A DNA stretch of 64,000 bases from Brachynemurus nebulosus (Eukaryota; Arthropoda; Insecta; Neuroptera; Myrmeleontidae). The position numbers and the translations under genes were made by a program. The notes under the pieces were generated by a model that saw only the letters and a list, made by a program, of their open reading frames with translations, did no database searches and was not told the DNA's origin. Of this stretch, positions 11,303 to 22,292 are shown piece after piece (within the stretch, counting starts at the first letter, position 1; the number at the start of each line of letters is the position of its first letter). Where the stretch lies: assembly GCA_035578155.1 (NCBI GenBank), contig JAPWDM010000005.1, positions 26,100,877 to 26,164,876 on the forward strand, in the 5' to 3' direction.

Positions 11303-12485
11303 AACCCGTTGTGTAGCATTCTACGCCGCATTTGCATCCGCAGGACGGTTGTGGATCTCAGATAACACAACCTGTACCTATCTAAAATATTTTACCTCGG
11401 TAATAGTAAAAAAGTTTCAAAATCGGTCAGTTATTTTATTTTTGACACTTTTAGGTCCCACTGACACTGTCAGACCTTACATAACGTAATCTATATGTAT
11501 CTAAAATAGCTTAGCTCCCCAACAGTGAAAAAATTTTCAAAATCGGTCGGTTAGTTAATTTTTGACACTTTTGGATCCGATGGACCCTGGCAGACTTTAC
11601 ATAACGTAATCTATATTTATCTAAAATAGTTTAGCTCTGTAACAGTGAAAAAATTTTCAAAATCGGTCGGTTAGTTTATTTTTACCACTTTTGGGTCCCA
11701 TGGACCCTGGCGGACCCTAAATAACGTAATGTATGTCTATCTAAAATAGCTTAGTTCCCCAACAGTGAAAAAATTTTCAAAATCGGTCAGTTACTTTATT
11801 TTTGACACATCTGGATCCTATGGACCCTGGCAGACCTTACATAACGGAATCTATATTTATCTAAAACAGTTTAGCTCTGTAACAGTGAAAAAATTTTCAA
11901 AATCGATCAGGCAGTTTATTTTTGACACTTTTGGGTCCTATGGACCCAGGCGGAACTTACATAAGGTAATCGATATTTATCTAAAATAGTTTAGCTCTGT
12001 AAAAGTGAAAAAATTTTCAAAATCGGTCAGTTAGTTTATTTTTGACACTTTTGGGTCCTATGGACCCAGGCGGACCTTACATAACGTAATCGATATTTAT
12101 CTAAAATAGTTTAGCTCTGTAACAGTGAAGAAATTTTTAAAATTGGTCGTTTAGTTTATTTTTTACAATTATGGGATCAGTAAATCCTGGCGAAACTCAT
12201 ACAAGTCTAGTACTCTAACAGTAAGAAAAGGGTTCTAAGGATCTCATATAACTTATGGCAGTCCGTAAGCTTCTTGCGGACATCATTTAATTAATTAATT
12301 CAAATACTTTAACTTACTAACTGTGAAAAAATTTTTAAAATCGATTGGTTAATTAATTTCTGGCCTTTTTAGGTCCCCAAAAACCTTGACCTCACATAAA
12401 ATACCTTAAATCCATTTGAAATGGTTTAATTTTTTAACATTATTAATTATTAGTGAAAAAATTTTCAAAATCGATTCAAAATATT
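10885..12485. repeat. 120-bp tandem array (about 6-7 good units, worn edges)
   Basis: Between about 11400 and 12180 the unit repeats at exactly 120 bp. The phrase AGTGAAAAAATTTTCAAAAT falls at 11524, 11644, 11764, 11884 and 12004, with worn copies at 11404 and 12124. Each unit also has TGGACCCTGGCRGAC, ACATAACGTAATC and TATCTAAAATAGTTTAGCTC. Worn versions continue left to about 10960 and right to about 12480. The left edge (10885-10935, AATACCCCTGTCGC then GCATAACATAGCGAATTTCC) is the end of dispersed family D. Confidence 0.92.
11237..11299. repeat. (AT)n microsatellite inside the 120-bp array zone
   Basis: About 62 bp of AT dinucleotides within a worn unit of the 120-bp array. Confidence 0.97.
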
Positions 12486-12963
12486 TTTCCGTGCATACAT
12501 ATGTACATTGTACATATTTTGTTTTGTTTCATATTTAATAATATTATATCATAACATAATCTTCAATTTCTTGTTTATTTAAAAATTCAATAAAAAAAAA
12601 AATTCTTCATTACATTAGCTTAGAAAATCTGTTTAATTTTCATTTTTCAACTTGAGATAGAACCATGCTAATTATAATGCAATAAATGAGAAACAAAACT
12701 CTATACATGTATGTGTGTTATAACACATGTATGTGAATAGACTTCACTTGTTCTCACAAAATTCTTTAATAAAAAAGTGAAATATTTTTATACTTCATAA
12801 AGAACTGAGATATAAATATAAATTACTTATTAGACTAACAAAGAAAGAAAACTAATATAATGGTGAAAATTTACATTTTCTCGAAAAATACTTAAAATAG
12901 AAAGAAAATTATAAGAATATTTTCTTCATAATTTTTTTTCCTTTTCAACGATGTAAAAATCTT
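12486..12963. other. AT-rich stretch without recognised features
   Basis: Contains only AT-rich sequence and a short inverted ACATGTATGTG / CACATGTATGTG pair near 12705-12735. Confidence 0.35.
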
Positions 12964-13120
12964 GTCTTATGATAGGATTGAATGATAAAAAATGGCCAGA
13001 AAACCTACTTCTGGGCATCCGACGTGTCTGGCTAACGAACTTAGCCGAGCCAATTCAGAATCCAGTCCGCACACAAAATTTCATAAGCATTAGACGTTTC
13101 GTTCGAGAGTTATCGTGGCG

Positions 13121-13207
<87 letters not shown>

Positions 13208-13335
13208 TGAATATCATTTTCGTATTCTAGGGACCTCAAAACACATTTCTGTTATGATCCCGGGCTTAGGTCCCGTCATGACACCTGCTGTAATAGCGTA
13301 TTTCCAGTTTCACTTTTGGAAATTCGCTAAAACAC
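12964..13335 (-). repeat. Dispersed family D, minus-strand copy
   Basis: Read on the minus strand it has AGCGAATTTCC, a CAGCAGGTGTCATGACG block, CCCGGGATCATAACAGAAAT, TTTTGAGGTCCCTAGAA, then an (AT)n array. After the array come CTCTCGAACGAAACGTC and GTTAGCCAGACACGTCGGATG. The plus-strand copy at 28010-28515 has the same blocks in the same order, with a composite AT/GT array at the same internal point. This family brings its own microsatellite. It has no long coding frame apart from one made by the repeat. Confidence 0.85.
13124..13204. repeat. (AT)n microsatellite inside family D
   Basis: About 81 bp of AT dinucleotides between the CTAATA and ACACAT flanks of a family D copy. Confidence 0.97.
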
Positions 13336-14452
13336 AACCAAGCAAATAAGAGAGATTACCAATGTGACAAAAATTTATAATTGTAACCCAACTGCGTACT
13401 TGACAATTTGCCCAACTGTGCACAATTTGACAATTCGCCTAACGGTACAGTAACTGGTATGTTTTGTTATCACATAAACTATATGCAGAAAGAAACGCAC
13501 TGTTCTCCCGCAGTTTGATGAACATTATTATTTCGCTTGCTGAGTACTTTTGCTTATTCTTACAGTTCCCATAAATTCGAAATGCTTAATTTGTGCTTTA
13601 TTTTTAAATTTCAACATAGGTACTAGAAAATGCTCACCGTCAAGGTACGTCCGACAGTCCTAGACATGCTTACAAAATAATTATGACTAAAAATTTTGAT
13701 TTTTTTTTTTTTTTGTTACATACATAAATTTTGTTATAGAAATCACAGATGCTGAATGATGCTTAATGTTGTTGAATATTTTTTTCATTTTATAGCAACA
13801 AAGTGTATACGTTTCTTTTTATTTCAAAGTAAATTTATTTTTTCCCATGGACTTGTACGTTTCTATTTAAGAATTTAAAAAGTTATCTCATTAATTTTGA
13901 CATGATGGAAAGTTAATTTATAGCCATGAAAAATATATTACTTTTTAACTAGTGTTAATTATGCTAACTGGACTGATAAATTGTACACCCTTAGAAATCC
14001 AAAAACATACTACTGTTATCAGTTATCAAGATTTTTAAATGTATCAAAACGTAAACCCTTAAATCTCTCGATTTTAACATAACCGGGACCACTTTCAAAA
14101 TAAACGGCTCGTATATGTATTTGTTCTTAAGATGCTGTAATTGTTAAAGCACTAGCGGAGACATTAAATCATTTAAGAAAATTCACATAGTAAATCTACT
14201 TATATCTTGTGTAAGCTATACAAAATTTTATAGTGTAATATCGACATTTGAAACAAAATAGGGGACTCACATAATAAAAGATGATCATCGTTATAAAATG
14301 AAAGGACTCACTTTTATCGTTTATTGTTTCAAAATCTTAAATAGCCTTTCCGTTTCGTACATAGGTAGGTAAGTAGCCAGCCAATCAACTTATTTTCTCT
14401 AATATATTGAAATGCAGAAATAAGCAATTTTAGAAATAAAGACAACAAAAAA
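13336..14452. other. No gene or repeat recognised
   Basis: Has a short worn duplication of TTGACAATTYGCCYAAC near 13400-13440. The rest is AT-rich with no clear signal. A TAG|GTAAGT motif at 14368-14376 (plus strand) lacks a clean pyrimidine tract. Confidence 0.35.
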
Positions 14453-15310
14453 AATCAACATGTGCGTGGTGGACACGCACTGAGTTAGGGTTCCCCAGTA
14501 GATAGAGTATTTTATAATTATTCGAATAAAATATTTAAAATACGTGTTACCACTGTTACTATTTGAGTCAACAACATGATAATTTTGTTTCGTATATCGC
14601 GCGTACTCTTTCTCAACCTCGTATCTGAAGAGTACCAATTTTTGGAGGCACGAATAAAAGTATTTAAATCTGTGTTTTCATCATTATGAACTTAAGATTT
14701 ATGCTAATTACACCCATTGATGTTGGCTACCTACATATATAAATATATGTAGATAAGTGTATATATATAAATACAATATTTAATGTTTTTTGTGTGCCCT
14801 AAAACATGCAATTTTTGATATACGAGGTTGAGAAAGAGTATGCGCGATATCTCCCTTAGAAAAAAGATATTTTCTTTAAGAATGTTGACTATTGGCCAGT
14901 AAACAAACTTATTTATGTATGCAACACCACAAAAGGGTCACAATAATCACAGAAACGAAAATTTTATTGATTTTTCAACCTTTTCCTTAATGATCTAGAC
15001 TTAACGTTCATGCAAAATTTCATCAACTAGAGACCACTTTCCACTTCATGTTTCATCACCTGACAAGCGAAAAATTGGTCTCCGAAAGCTTCCGACACAA
15101 TTTATCAAAAAAAATTTTAACTGAATTAAGTACCTACTAATGTCTATATTTTTTTCAAAATTTTTGGATCTACAGTTGGAAAGCTACGAGAGGGAACAGA
15201 AAAATCGTCACTTTGAAGCTTCATATTACGCAAATGGTACTCAGAAAATAATAAAAGGAACTTCATAGTCGAAAAAATTTTCATCCCCAGTTTCCAATAT
15301 ATGGATTTTA
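14453..15310. repeat. Dispersed family A, copy 2 (right end lost)
   Basis: Starts with GTGCGTGGTGGACACGCAC, a perfect 7-bp hairpin, then GGTTCC. It continues with the family blocks AATGATCTAGACTTAA near 14990, TTTGGATCTACAGTTGGAAA near 15163 and TATTACGCAAATGG near 15223. The usual GGACGGACA / CGGAACCC right end is not seen. An internal inverted pair (14590-14625 against 14818-14854, TACTCTTTCTCAACCTCGTA) brackets about 190 bp. Confidence 0.6.
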
Positions 15311-15587
15311 CTATTTTTTTTCAACATATTAAATTTTTTTTTTAAACTAATATTAAATCCTAACTTTATACTCCTTCGAGTAACGGAACGTAATTTTTGT
15401 TGTCTTTGGTAAGTACGGGTTGTCAAATTATTTGAAGTCATGTTCAAAGTGTCCGACTGTTACAGTGCAATTAATTGGTGCTAATTTTATTTGTGAAAAC
15501 TAAACAATAAAAGTACCTACTAAAATCAAAAATTTTCAAAACACATTCTTTATATATTCAAGAACATGGAATAGTTGTGATTCGTGT

Positions 15588-15863
15588 GTGCTTTCTTGTT
15601 TGCTTCGATTTTTGGGGCTTATTTTGAAGTTGCCATATTTGGCTTCGTATGCGTTTAATCCAAGTTATTATTGGGCATATATGGCATCGTATCGCTTTTA
15701 TGGTACATCCCAGCATGCAAATTGTATTCCTGGTGATGGCTTCGTGAGTGACGATGATTTTGCTTCTGATTCCCCAGTACTCCTACCAGCCAAGGCAGTT
15801 CATGGTGGCAACTTTGGTGGCCAGAAAATGTACTGCAACAAGCCGAAAAGGTACTTCATCTAG
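15588..15863 (+). other. 91-codon open frame, unrecognised; possible exon inside
   Basis: A 91-residue frame in a patch with more balanced base content than its surroundings. The N-terminal third is hydrophobic, followed by an acidic SDDDFASDS stretch. I recognise no family. An alternative reading is an internal exon at 15778-15850 (73 nt). It is preceded by TGCTTCTGATTCCCCAG, which looks like a 3' splice site, and followed by AAAAG|GTACTT, which looks like a weak 5' splice site. In that case the relevant frame differs from the 91-codon one. Neither reading is secure. Confidence 0.2.
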
Positions 15864-16098
15864 CTTGCCCGGCTCACCTATACTCATTGAAAAACTCCAG
15901 CTAGGCATCAAGACCTCCCTTTGAAGTCTGTGCGATCAGATAAAGTGGCCATTTCCCCGAATGGACAAAACTAAATTGACAATTATGTCAAAACTGCTCT
16001 AAATTCCGTTCATTCGCCAAATGTGGAAAGTGTCAAGTTTATTTATGTTACAATGGCAAATAAAATTGCATACAGATTTTCATAGAATATATTTTTAT

Positions 16099-16171
16099 TT
16101 AACGCATACGAAGTCATATATCGATTATAATTATAATACTAGAATGTATACGAAGCCATATATGGCTTCGT
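16099..16171. repeat. ATGGCTTCGTAT motif cluster with a 22-bp perfect palindrome
   Basis: Bases 16150-16171 form a perfect palindrome, ACGAAGCCATA followed by TATGGCTTCGT. Related motifs flank it. ACGCATACGAAGTCATAT (about 16100) is the inverted match of ATATTTGGCTTCGTATGCGT (about 15637), and a further copy (ATATATGGCATCGTAT) is near 15678. The pair could be the ends of a roughly 480-bp element containing the open frame above, but no target duplication was found. Confidence 0.5.
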
Positions 16172-16199
16172 TAAGTAATTTCTAAACAATAAGACTTAA

Positions 16200-16425
16200 T
16201 TTTTTTTTCTTAATTTGACTACTAAAATAAAAGAAGTGAAAGACATGTTCAGTAAAAAAAAATTTTTTTCTTCACCTCCTTCATAATTTATGCAATAAGG
16301 GGTTAAGAAAAAAAATTTGACTCTGTATTAGAAGTAGAAGTTACTGGGGTGTGTTAGGCAGACAGACAAAACGAAATTACAACCGTTCAACGATTTGCTA
16401 TTCGGAACTCTAAAAAAGAAATTTT
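16200..16425. repeat. Dispersed family A, right-end fragment
   Basis: Ends with CAGACAGACAAAACGAAATTACAAC, then TTCGGAACTCTAAAAAAG, matching the right ends near 7100-7147 and 32570-32634. Left part absent or unrecognisable. Confidence 0.6.
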
Positions 16426-16660
16426 TGTCAGAATAAAAAAGAGTAAAATAAAGTTACATCAAATTTTCTTTAATAACAACATAAAACTTTGTCGACTAGA
16501 CGAAACAAAATTTGACAAAATCGAAATTGTATGAATTTAACCATTTAAACTCGGTGGCATTCACCCCACAATGAAAAAAGGGTTCACCAATCGCTATTAA
16601 TTTGTATAGTGAAATTTAATTATCAAAAAACCACCCTTGCATATAATTATTTTATTTACT

Positions 16661-17545
16661 TACTAGCCGTACCCGTGACGTTGTTCACGCATAACGTTGA
16701 GTAGTTTATTTTTCCAATCTGTAGTTTCTTGCAATACAAACTGCATTAAATTGTCTCCAAATTGACAATTGTGTGTTTATTGTATTTTTCGGTACACAAT
16801 TAGCAACATTTTCTTTGATATCAGATTCAGCAAAATTTCCAAATCGATTCATTTTTAATTGTTGACTTATACATATGTAGTACAATATTCAATTTATTTA
16901 CATTTTGTTACTATAGTTATGAAGTTATGAAATATGTAAATTTACGTAATGTGTGTTAGTGATAAGCAAATGCAAGACCAAGACCAAGACTTAGCAGTCT
17001 TGGTCTTGGTCTTGCATTAAGAATCTTGGTCTCGGTCTTGCTAGAGCAGTTTGAGTGTTGGTCTTGCTCTTGCAAAATGCAGTCTTGGTCTTGGTCTTGG
17101 TATTGCTAAAGAATCTTGCACTTTCTTGCATTTTTTTTTACCAAATTTTTTCGTTCTTAAATCAGAATTTTCTCTCTTTACGGTATTAATTATACTTTCA
17201 AACTATTTAAATAGTTTAGCAAGACTTTTTTCTTGCTTTTGTCTTGATCTTGCTCACTTGAGTCTTGGTATTGGTCTTGCAGCCATACCTATAATCTTGG
17301 TCTTGGTATTGCAAAAAATGCAAGACCAAGACAAGACTGCAAGACCAAGATTAATTTTGCTCATCACTAATGTGTGTGCATGCTCAAAATGGTTTTTACA
17401 TTTTACCGTGGGAATGAGACACTCTCCCGAAATAAAAAGTATCTTAGATGTTGACCCAGGTAATAAGTTATCATCACACCAAATCTCATTAAAATCCGTC
17501 CAGTAGTTTTTGCGTGATGCGTGAACAGACAGACAAAAATTTTAA
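16661..17545. repeat. Dispersed family B, copy 1 (interrupted)
   Basis: Starts with ACTAGCCGTACCCGTGACG and ends with AAAATCCGTCCAGTAG, then TTTTTGCGTGATGCGTGAAC and ACAGACAGAC. From memory, both ends belong to a repeat widespread in insects (unchecked). A second copy is at about 18340-18895. It is split by the hAT MITE at 16957-17369. Removing the insert and one target duplication rejoins AAATTTACGTAATGTGTGT with GCATGCTCAAAA. No coding frame. Confidence 0.7.
16957..17369. mobile_element. hAT-type MITE (CTTGGT family), copy 1
   Basis: 413 bp with terminal inverted repeats TAGTGATAAGCAAA / TTTTGCTCATCACTA and identical 8-bp flanks ATGTGTGT (16949-16956, 17370-17377). These are the two hallmarks of hAT insertions. 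The interior is built from CTTGGT / ACCAAG hexamers on both sides of an AT-rich core. An open frame of 151 codons crosses it only because the hexamer array has no stops. It is not a gene. A longer relative lies at 33637-34253. Confidence 0.95.
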
Positions 17546-18216
17546 AAATCGCTGTTTTGATATCTACATCGATAACTATTTATAGTACCAGTACAATTTT
17601 CAGAAAATATTCCATGTACAGAAACGGTTTCGTTACAGTTTTATTATATGGATAGATTAGCAAATGACATTGTGTTGTTAATATTATTAACACAGCTTGT
17701 CATAATTTTCTTGCAACATTTGCACTAGAAAAAGTAATCCATACTAATTTATGCGTAATCGAGAGAAAAAGCAATATTGTTAACATTGCTTTCAAATTAG
17801 AACGTACGGTATACTGTATTTCATTAAACTGATGTTTTGTTTAACTATTTAAATATTATAAAACATTCACAATTCAATACTAAAAACCAAGTACACGATG
17901 ACCTGAGTTTATTTATTTTAATATGGATAGAGAAAGAGTTATAGACTGATGTATAAATGTAAACAAGTGAGAGCGACATACAATAAAAGAGCATTAACCA
18001 CAAATGATTTGTCAAATGTTTGTTTTTGGTTTGTGTTTTACTATGGATTAGGTAATTGGTTAAAACAATTCATGAGTTAATTAAATTGAGAAAAGCTAGA
18101 ACGGTATTTAGGTACAATTTAATTGCTTGAACGTAGTTCTATCCAATAAATAGTTATATTAGGAACATTTTCATCTTTGTGTATATGTTATTTGAAATTT
18201 GCTGCTTAAAATTTGT
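17546..18216. other. No gene or repeat recognised
   Basis: AT-rich, with no clear family matches. It may be single-copy DNA. Confidence 0.35.
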
Positions 18217-18240
18217 ACTTACCTATAAAAAAGATTATTT
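18217..18240 (-). promoter_or_regulatory. Candidate recursive-splicing site 1 (minus strand)
   Basis: The minus strand reads AATCTTTTTTATAG|GTAAGT. That is a 3' splice site with a pyrimidine tract directly joined to a perfect 5' splice site, with no exon between. The nearest upstream AG is about 20 nt away, leaving a clean exclusion zone, and a TAAAT branch-like motif lies in range. The juxtaposition is the established signature of ratchet points in long insect introns. Function here is inferred. Confidence 0.4.
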
Positions 18241-18339
18241 ACTGAACATTTCTGAGAACAAAGAAAATCGATGTAAAAGTGTGTGTGTCGAAATTCGCTG
18301 CTCCATTTGAATTGCATTATATAGTTGCTTACTATATTT

Positions 18340-18895
18340 CATACTAGGTTTACCCATGATGTCGTTTGCGCGAGACGTTGTCGAGTCGATTTGGTATTAC
18401 CCAAGCCCTAACTGTAGATAGCAGTGTGTCAGAGTGTGTCAGGTACCGCTTAAGGCATTTAGTTGGTCGGTGGCGATCACCGTAAGCACGACAATTGTTA
18501 TACATTGTTAAGACCATTATTGCTTGAACCGCACGTTGCTCTGTCCGCATATGCGTGTTAAGTAGTAGTGTGTATGATCATTCACACACATTCAAACATC
18601 AAACCAACACCACTACAAACAGTGTGTACCTACACAACATAGTGGAAATAAGTGGAAGGGATTTTTTGTCGGATTTTTTGTATGCACTGGTATCACTAGT
18701 ACAGAGATAACAAGTTGGTTTCTGAATTATTCTGTGGTATTACCCATGAAAATGGGACTTTCGCGCAATAAATTATATCCTAAGCCTTGACGCAGGTAAT
18801 AAGTAATCACCACTCTAAATTTCTTAAAATCCGTTCAGTAGTTTTTGCGTAATGCTCGGCCTCCTCGGCTTATGTCGCAATTTTACCTTCGTGAC
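18340..18895. repeat. Dispersed family B, copy 2
   Basis: Has an ACTAGGTTTACCCATGATG-like start near 18345. Its end block is TTAAAATCCGTTCAGTAG followed by TTTTTGCGTAATGC near 18825-18857, preceded by GACGCAGGTAATAAGTAATC, which parallels 17453-17475. The middle (18370-18650) has no match in copy 1. It is less AT-rich and has a 66-codon minus-strand open frame without recognisable domains, so it may be an insertion. Confidence 0.5.
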
Positions 18896-19079
18896 TAATA
18901 ACCATTGCACGAGAGTAAAATCCTATACTTTTTCTACGACTTTTCCTCTTTTTGGTTAATTTTCTTTTTGAATAATGATTAATACGGTGATTTCATTAGT
19001 CGAAAGGTATTAAGTAATGATCATTCCTCCACACCTTTGTACAATGCATAACTTTCTCAACAATTAATGGATATACCAT

Positions 19080-19212
19080 ATGAGTATTTTGAGAGTTGCC
19101 ATTTTCATTACAACAAAATTTTGTATGATAGAAATGGTACTGGAAAAGGTTCTTTTCTTGGATGTAATGGAAATGTAACCAACCAGAACACTATCGGTTG
19201 AAGTAGCCTCAA

Positions 19213-19311
<99 letters not shown>

Positions 19312-19597
19312 ACCGCCTAACTGATAAATTAAAGAAAAATTAAAAAATTAAACTTGAGTAAAAAAATTTTTTTTGCTCATTTATGTTGTTAATTAATGCA
19401 TTAGATCAGTTTTATCGAAAAATTAATATATAGTCTCATTTAAAAATCTATAAGTTTGTATCATAGCTCGAAAACCATAAGAGCTATAAAGCCCCTGACT
19501 ATAGCAATCGGTTGCCCCCGTCGATATCTACAACTCTTATTTGAACAATTTTCGATAAAAATGGCAACTCTCAAAAAACTCACACAGTATATACGTA
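19080..19597. mobile_element. Mariner-type MITE, family C, copy 3 (both ends)
   Basis: Left terminal segment TTTTGAGAGTTGCCATTTTC near 19089. Right terminal segment AAAAATGGCAACTCTCAAAAAACTCACACAG, ending near 19586 and followed by TA. The terminal repeats and the TA flank fit a Tc1/mariner-type element. A 95-bp (TA)n array sits between the CCTCAAG and TTTTACCGCC blocks, where copy 1 (2046-2430) has only a CATATG. No transposase remnant. Confidence 0.75.
19214..19308. repeat. (TA)n microsatellite inside family C MITE
   Basis: About 95 bp, the longest dinucleotide array in the window. Confidence 0.97.
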
Positions 19598-20004
19598 TAA
19601 TGAGTTTCTTCAAAAATTCCAAGACCTTACAAGAGAATAGAATTACATAATGAAATTCAGCAAGTATAAAATAAAGTATTTTAGCGTACTTTATTTTTCT
19701 TACAAAGTTTAAAGAACGTTTATTCAAAAAAAAAAAAAAATAAATAAATAAAAAATACAATACTTTATTCGAAAGTAGGGGCGGTAACCCTATAGTTGCT
19801 TCCGAACTGTGAACTAACGAACTAAAAGAAGGAACTAGTACATTAAGAAACCGTGAACTAACCTGCACGCTCTTACAAATGAACTAAAATGCGCAAGCCT
19901 ATTTAAAATTAAACCACCTACACAAAATTAAACTTGATGACGTCATCACTCATATTAAAATTTTCAGTGTTAAAACTTCAAACAAGTTTAATAGTTAATT
20001 ATTA
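19598..20004. other. AT-rich spacer with a family E fragment
   Basis: Includes GAACTAAC-type short repeats near 19810-19880. A family E block AACTTGATGACGTCATCACTC at 19931 contains the 14-bp CRE-like palindrome. Confidence 0.45.
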
Positions 20005-20169
20005 AGGACCCTCCACATTCTCGACGAGGTTGGACGAGGTTCCTCGCCGAGTTCCTCGCTGAGGTTCGCTCAGGCATATGAATAGCATTAAAACACCAAC
20101 CACGAGGCACAACGAAATGACCCTCTACATTTCGATTCGTCCAACCTCGGTGAGAATATGGAGACTCCT
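20005..20169. mobile_element. Short MITE, about 165 bp
   Basis: Terminal inverted repeats AGGACCCTCCACATTCTC / AGGAGTCTCCATATTCTC (15 of 18 match), followed inward on both sides by CGAGGTTGGACGA. A third, direct copy of the terminal motif (GACCCTCTACATTTCG) lies inside near 20119. The element is more GC-rich than its surroundings. The flanks TTA and ATA are not identical, so the target duplication is uncertain. Confidence 0.8.
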
Positions 20170-21361
20170 ATACATTTAAAATTCGATATTCAGATCAAAT
20201 ACAGGCTTAATAAGTCAACAACCCCATTAATAAACTCGCTACGAAAACAATAAACAATAACACATATGTAAACAGTGTATTGTTTAATTTATCCATGGAT
20301 AAATGCACACAGGACCTCTAATATTCACATTTTAATAGTCCAGTATAAATTTCATTTTTTAATAAATACACATTTAAATCATTTTCATAAATAAATAAAA
20401 AAAAAATCATTTAAAACAATAATTTTATCACATGAATAAATGATAAACGAGAATCATTCACACACAATAAAAATCAATTAAAAATTAACCTTTTGACTAC
20501 TACTGGTCGATTTCAAATATTTATTTATTTTTTCAAGTGTGCATAGGTACTTTATAGTTTGTCCAACCAGTAACTTCAAAAGTTTTATTATGTCCACGAA
20601 AACTTTCAAAAAAAATATTATTTGAAAAACTTTATCAAATAAATTAATTTTATTACCAAGAAAAATGTGATAAATTTTTTCCTGAAATTAATTACATACG
20701 TTCATAATTTTTATCACCAAGAAAAAAATTTTTAATTAAATCGCATGACATCGGACGACTTTTTTTATTGTTTACCCGCGAAAAATCTATAAGGAAAGAC
20801 CTCTCTTCTGCGAAAAACAGTAGAAGTACTTTGAAAACCATAAAAATATCTCATATAATTTTTATCACCATAATATATTTTTAATTTGAAACTGATATAC
20901 TAGCAACCATTTTTTTAACTGTATATAAAGTGATTATAAAATTTCAAGACACTTTTATTTTATTACGTCTTAAAGTAGTTGCATTTATACCTACAGTCTG
21001 AAACTGTTGGAAATTTTTGTGCTGAACGGCAATTTAAGTTGTAATTGATTTCACTTTATTAATTTATTTTTAAACTTACTGCCATGCCTCATTTAACGCG
21101 ACGTTGCTAAATGTTGCGAGAACTTAATAATTCATTTACTTCCCAGACTTACTTTTTTTTTCAACAACGAATCTCCTAATGATTGTACCTGTTTCCTGTA
21201 CAAAATTTTAGATTTTTAGAATAATTTTTAGAATTATTTTTTCATACGAATACCTGTAATATTGCTATACTTATAATTTATTAGATGTCCATATTTTAAT
21301 AGAGTAAAACGAAGACCTATACAAGAGAAAAAAAATCAGACTTCTGGTAGGCTTTTAAGTA
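20170..21361. other. AT-rich stretch without recognised features
   Basis: About 1.2 kb of very AT-rich sequence. No inverted repeat, family match or coding frame recognised. Confidence 0.4.
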
Positions 21362-22292
21362 AGGTAACTGCGGGTAATAAGGCCTAGCTAAGGGAGATCT
21401 TAAATAAAATGGAAAATATTATAGATATTCAACTTTTTTTATTAATATATCAACTCCAAAAGTGTCAATCAACCAACAAAAAAATTTAAATTGGGAACTA
21501 AAATGTTGGATTAGAAAATATTTAACATTTTTGAAAACTCTGTTCCTAGGCCTTATTTTACTATGGTAAGATATTAAGGCCTATTATAAAAAATCAACAA
21601 AAAATAACAGAAAACAACAAAAACCAAAATTCTAAACAGTATTTGGTAAGAATCTTCATCATTGTCATTAGAATCCAGGGAATAAACCGTGCGCTAGAAG
21701 CTTCTCTTAATACGCTTAACTGATATTTGACCAGAATGAACATTTGCTTCAGATGTTGATACCACACGTAATGAATACGGCTTTGGTTAGTTGGCTTTTC
21801 ATCCTTAATTGTCAGGGGTTATTTCCATTGAAACTTCGGACAATATTGAGGGTGTAAAATAGTTTCAGGTATTAGGAGCATTATAAAGCTTATGTAATTT
21901 TGATAGGCCTTATTTGCCGCCGACACCCAAGTAAACAAAAAAAAAAAAATTAATTATTTTGGCAGATATAAAATTATTTAATGAACTGAATTAACAAAAA
22001 AAAAAAGAACTGAAGAACAACATTAGATGAACATAAAAACAGCATTAATATTATAATTACATAAGATAATTTTCGTTGAAATTTTATTATTCGAGTGACA
22101 AAATCTCATTTTATGATATATGGGTCGTTACTGGAGACAAGGCGCGGGATGGCGACAAGTGGCGCATGCTTTGCAACTTGTTGGTGTCTGAGGCTTGCAT
22201 GCGTCAAACATTGATACGACTGTATGAATATTTGAACGATTTATGAATTTTAGGCCTTATTACCCGACAAGCCTTATTACCCGCAGTTACCT
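21362..22292. mobile_element. MITE with TA target duplication, AGGTAACTGCGGG ends
   Basis: 931 bp with terminal inverted repeats AGGTAACTGCGGGTAATAAG on both sides (about 22 bp, nearly perfect) and TA flanks at 21360-21361 and 22293-22294. Interior motifs AGGCCTTATT occur at least four times, including a double copy just inside the right end. No transposase frame. TA duplication fits the Tc1/mariner/pogo group. Confidence 0.88.

Noticed and set aside
11400..12180. CRISPR array
   Set aside because: The 120-bp period has no short repeats separated by unique spacers. Whole units are similar, and the context is eukaryotic.
14365..14378. Plus-strand TAG|GTAAGT as a fourth ratchet point
   Set aside because: An AG lies only a few bases upstream of the junction and the pyrimidine tract is poor.
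17051..17506. 151-codon open frame
   Set aside because: It runs through the CTTGGT hexamers of the hAT MITE and into family B. No domain, and the sister copy reads differently.
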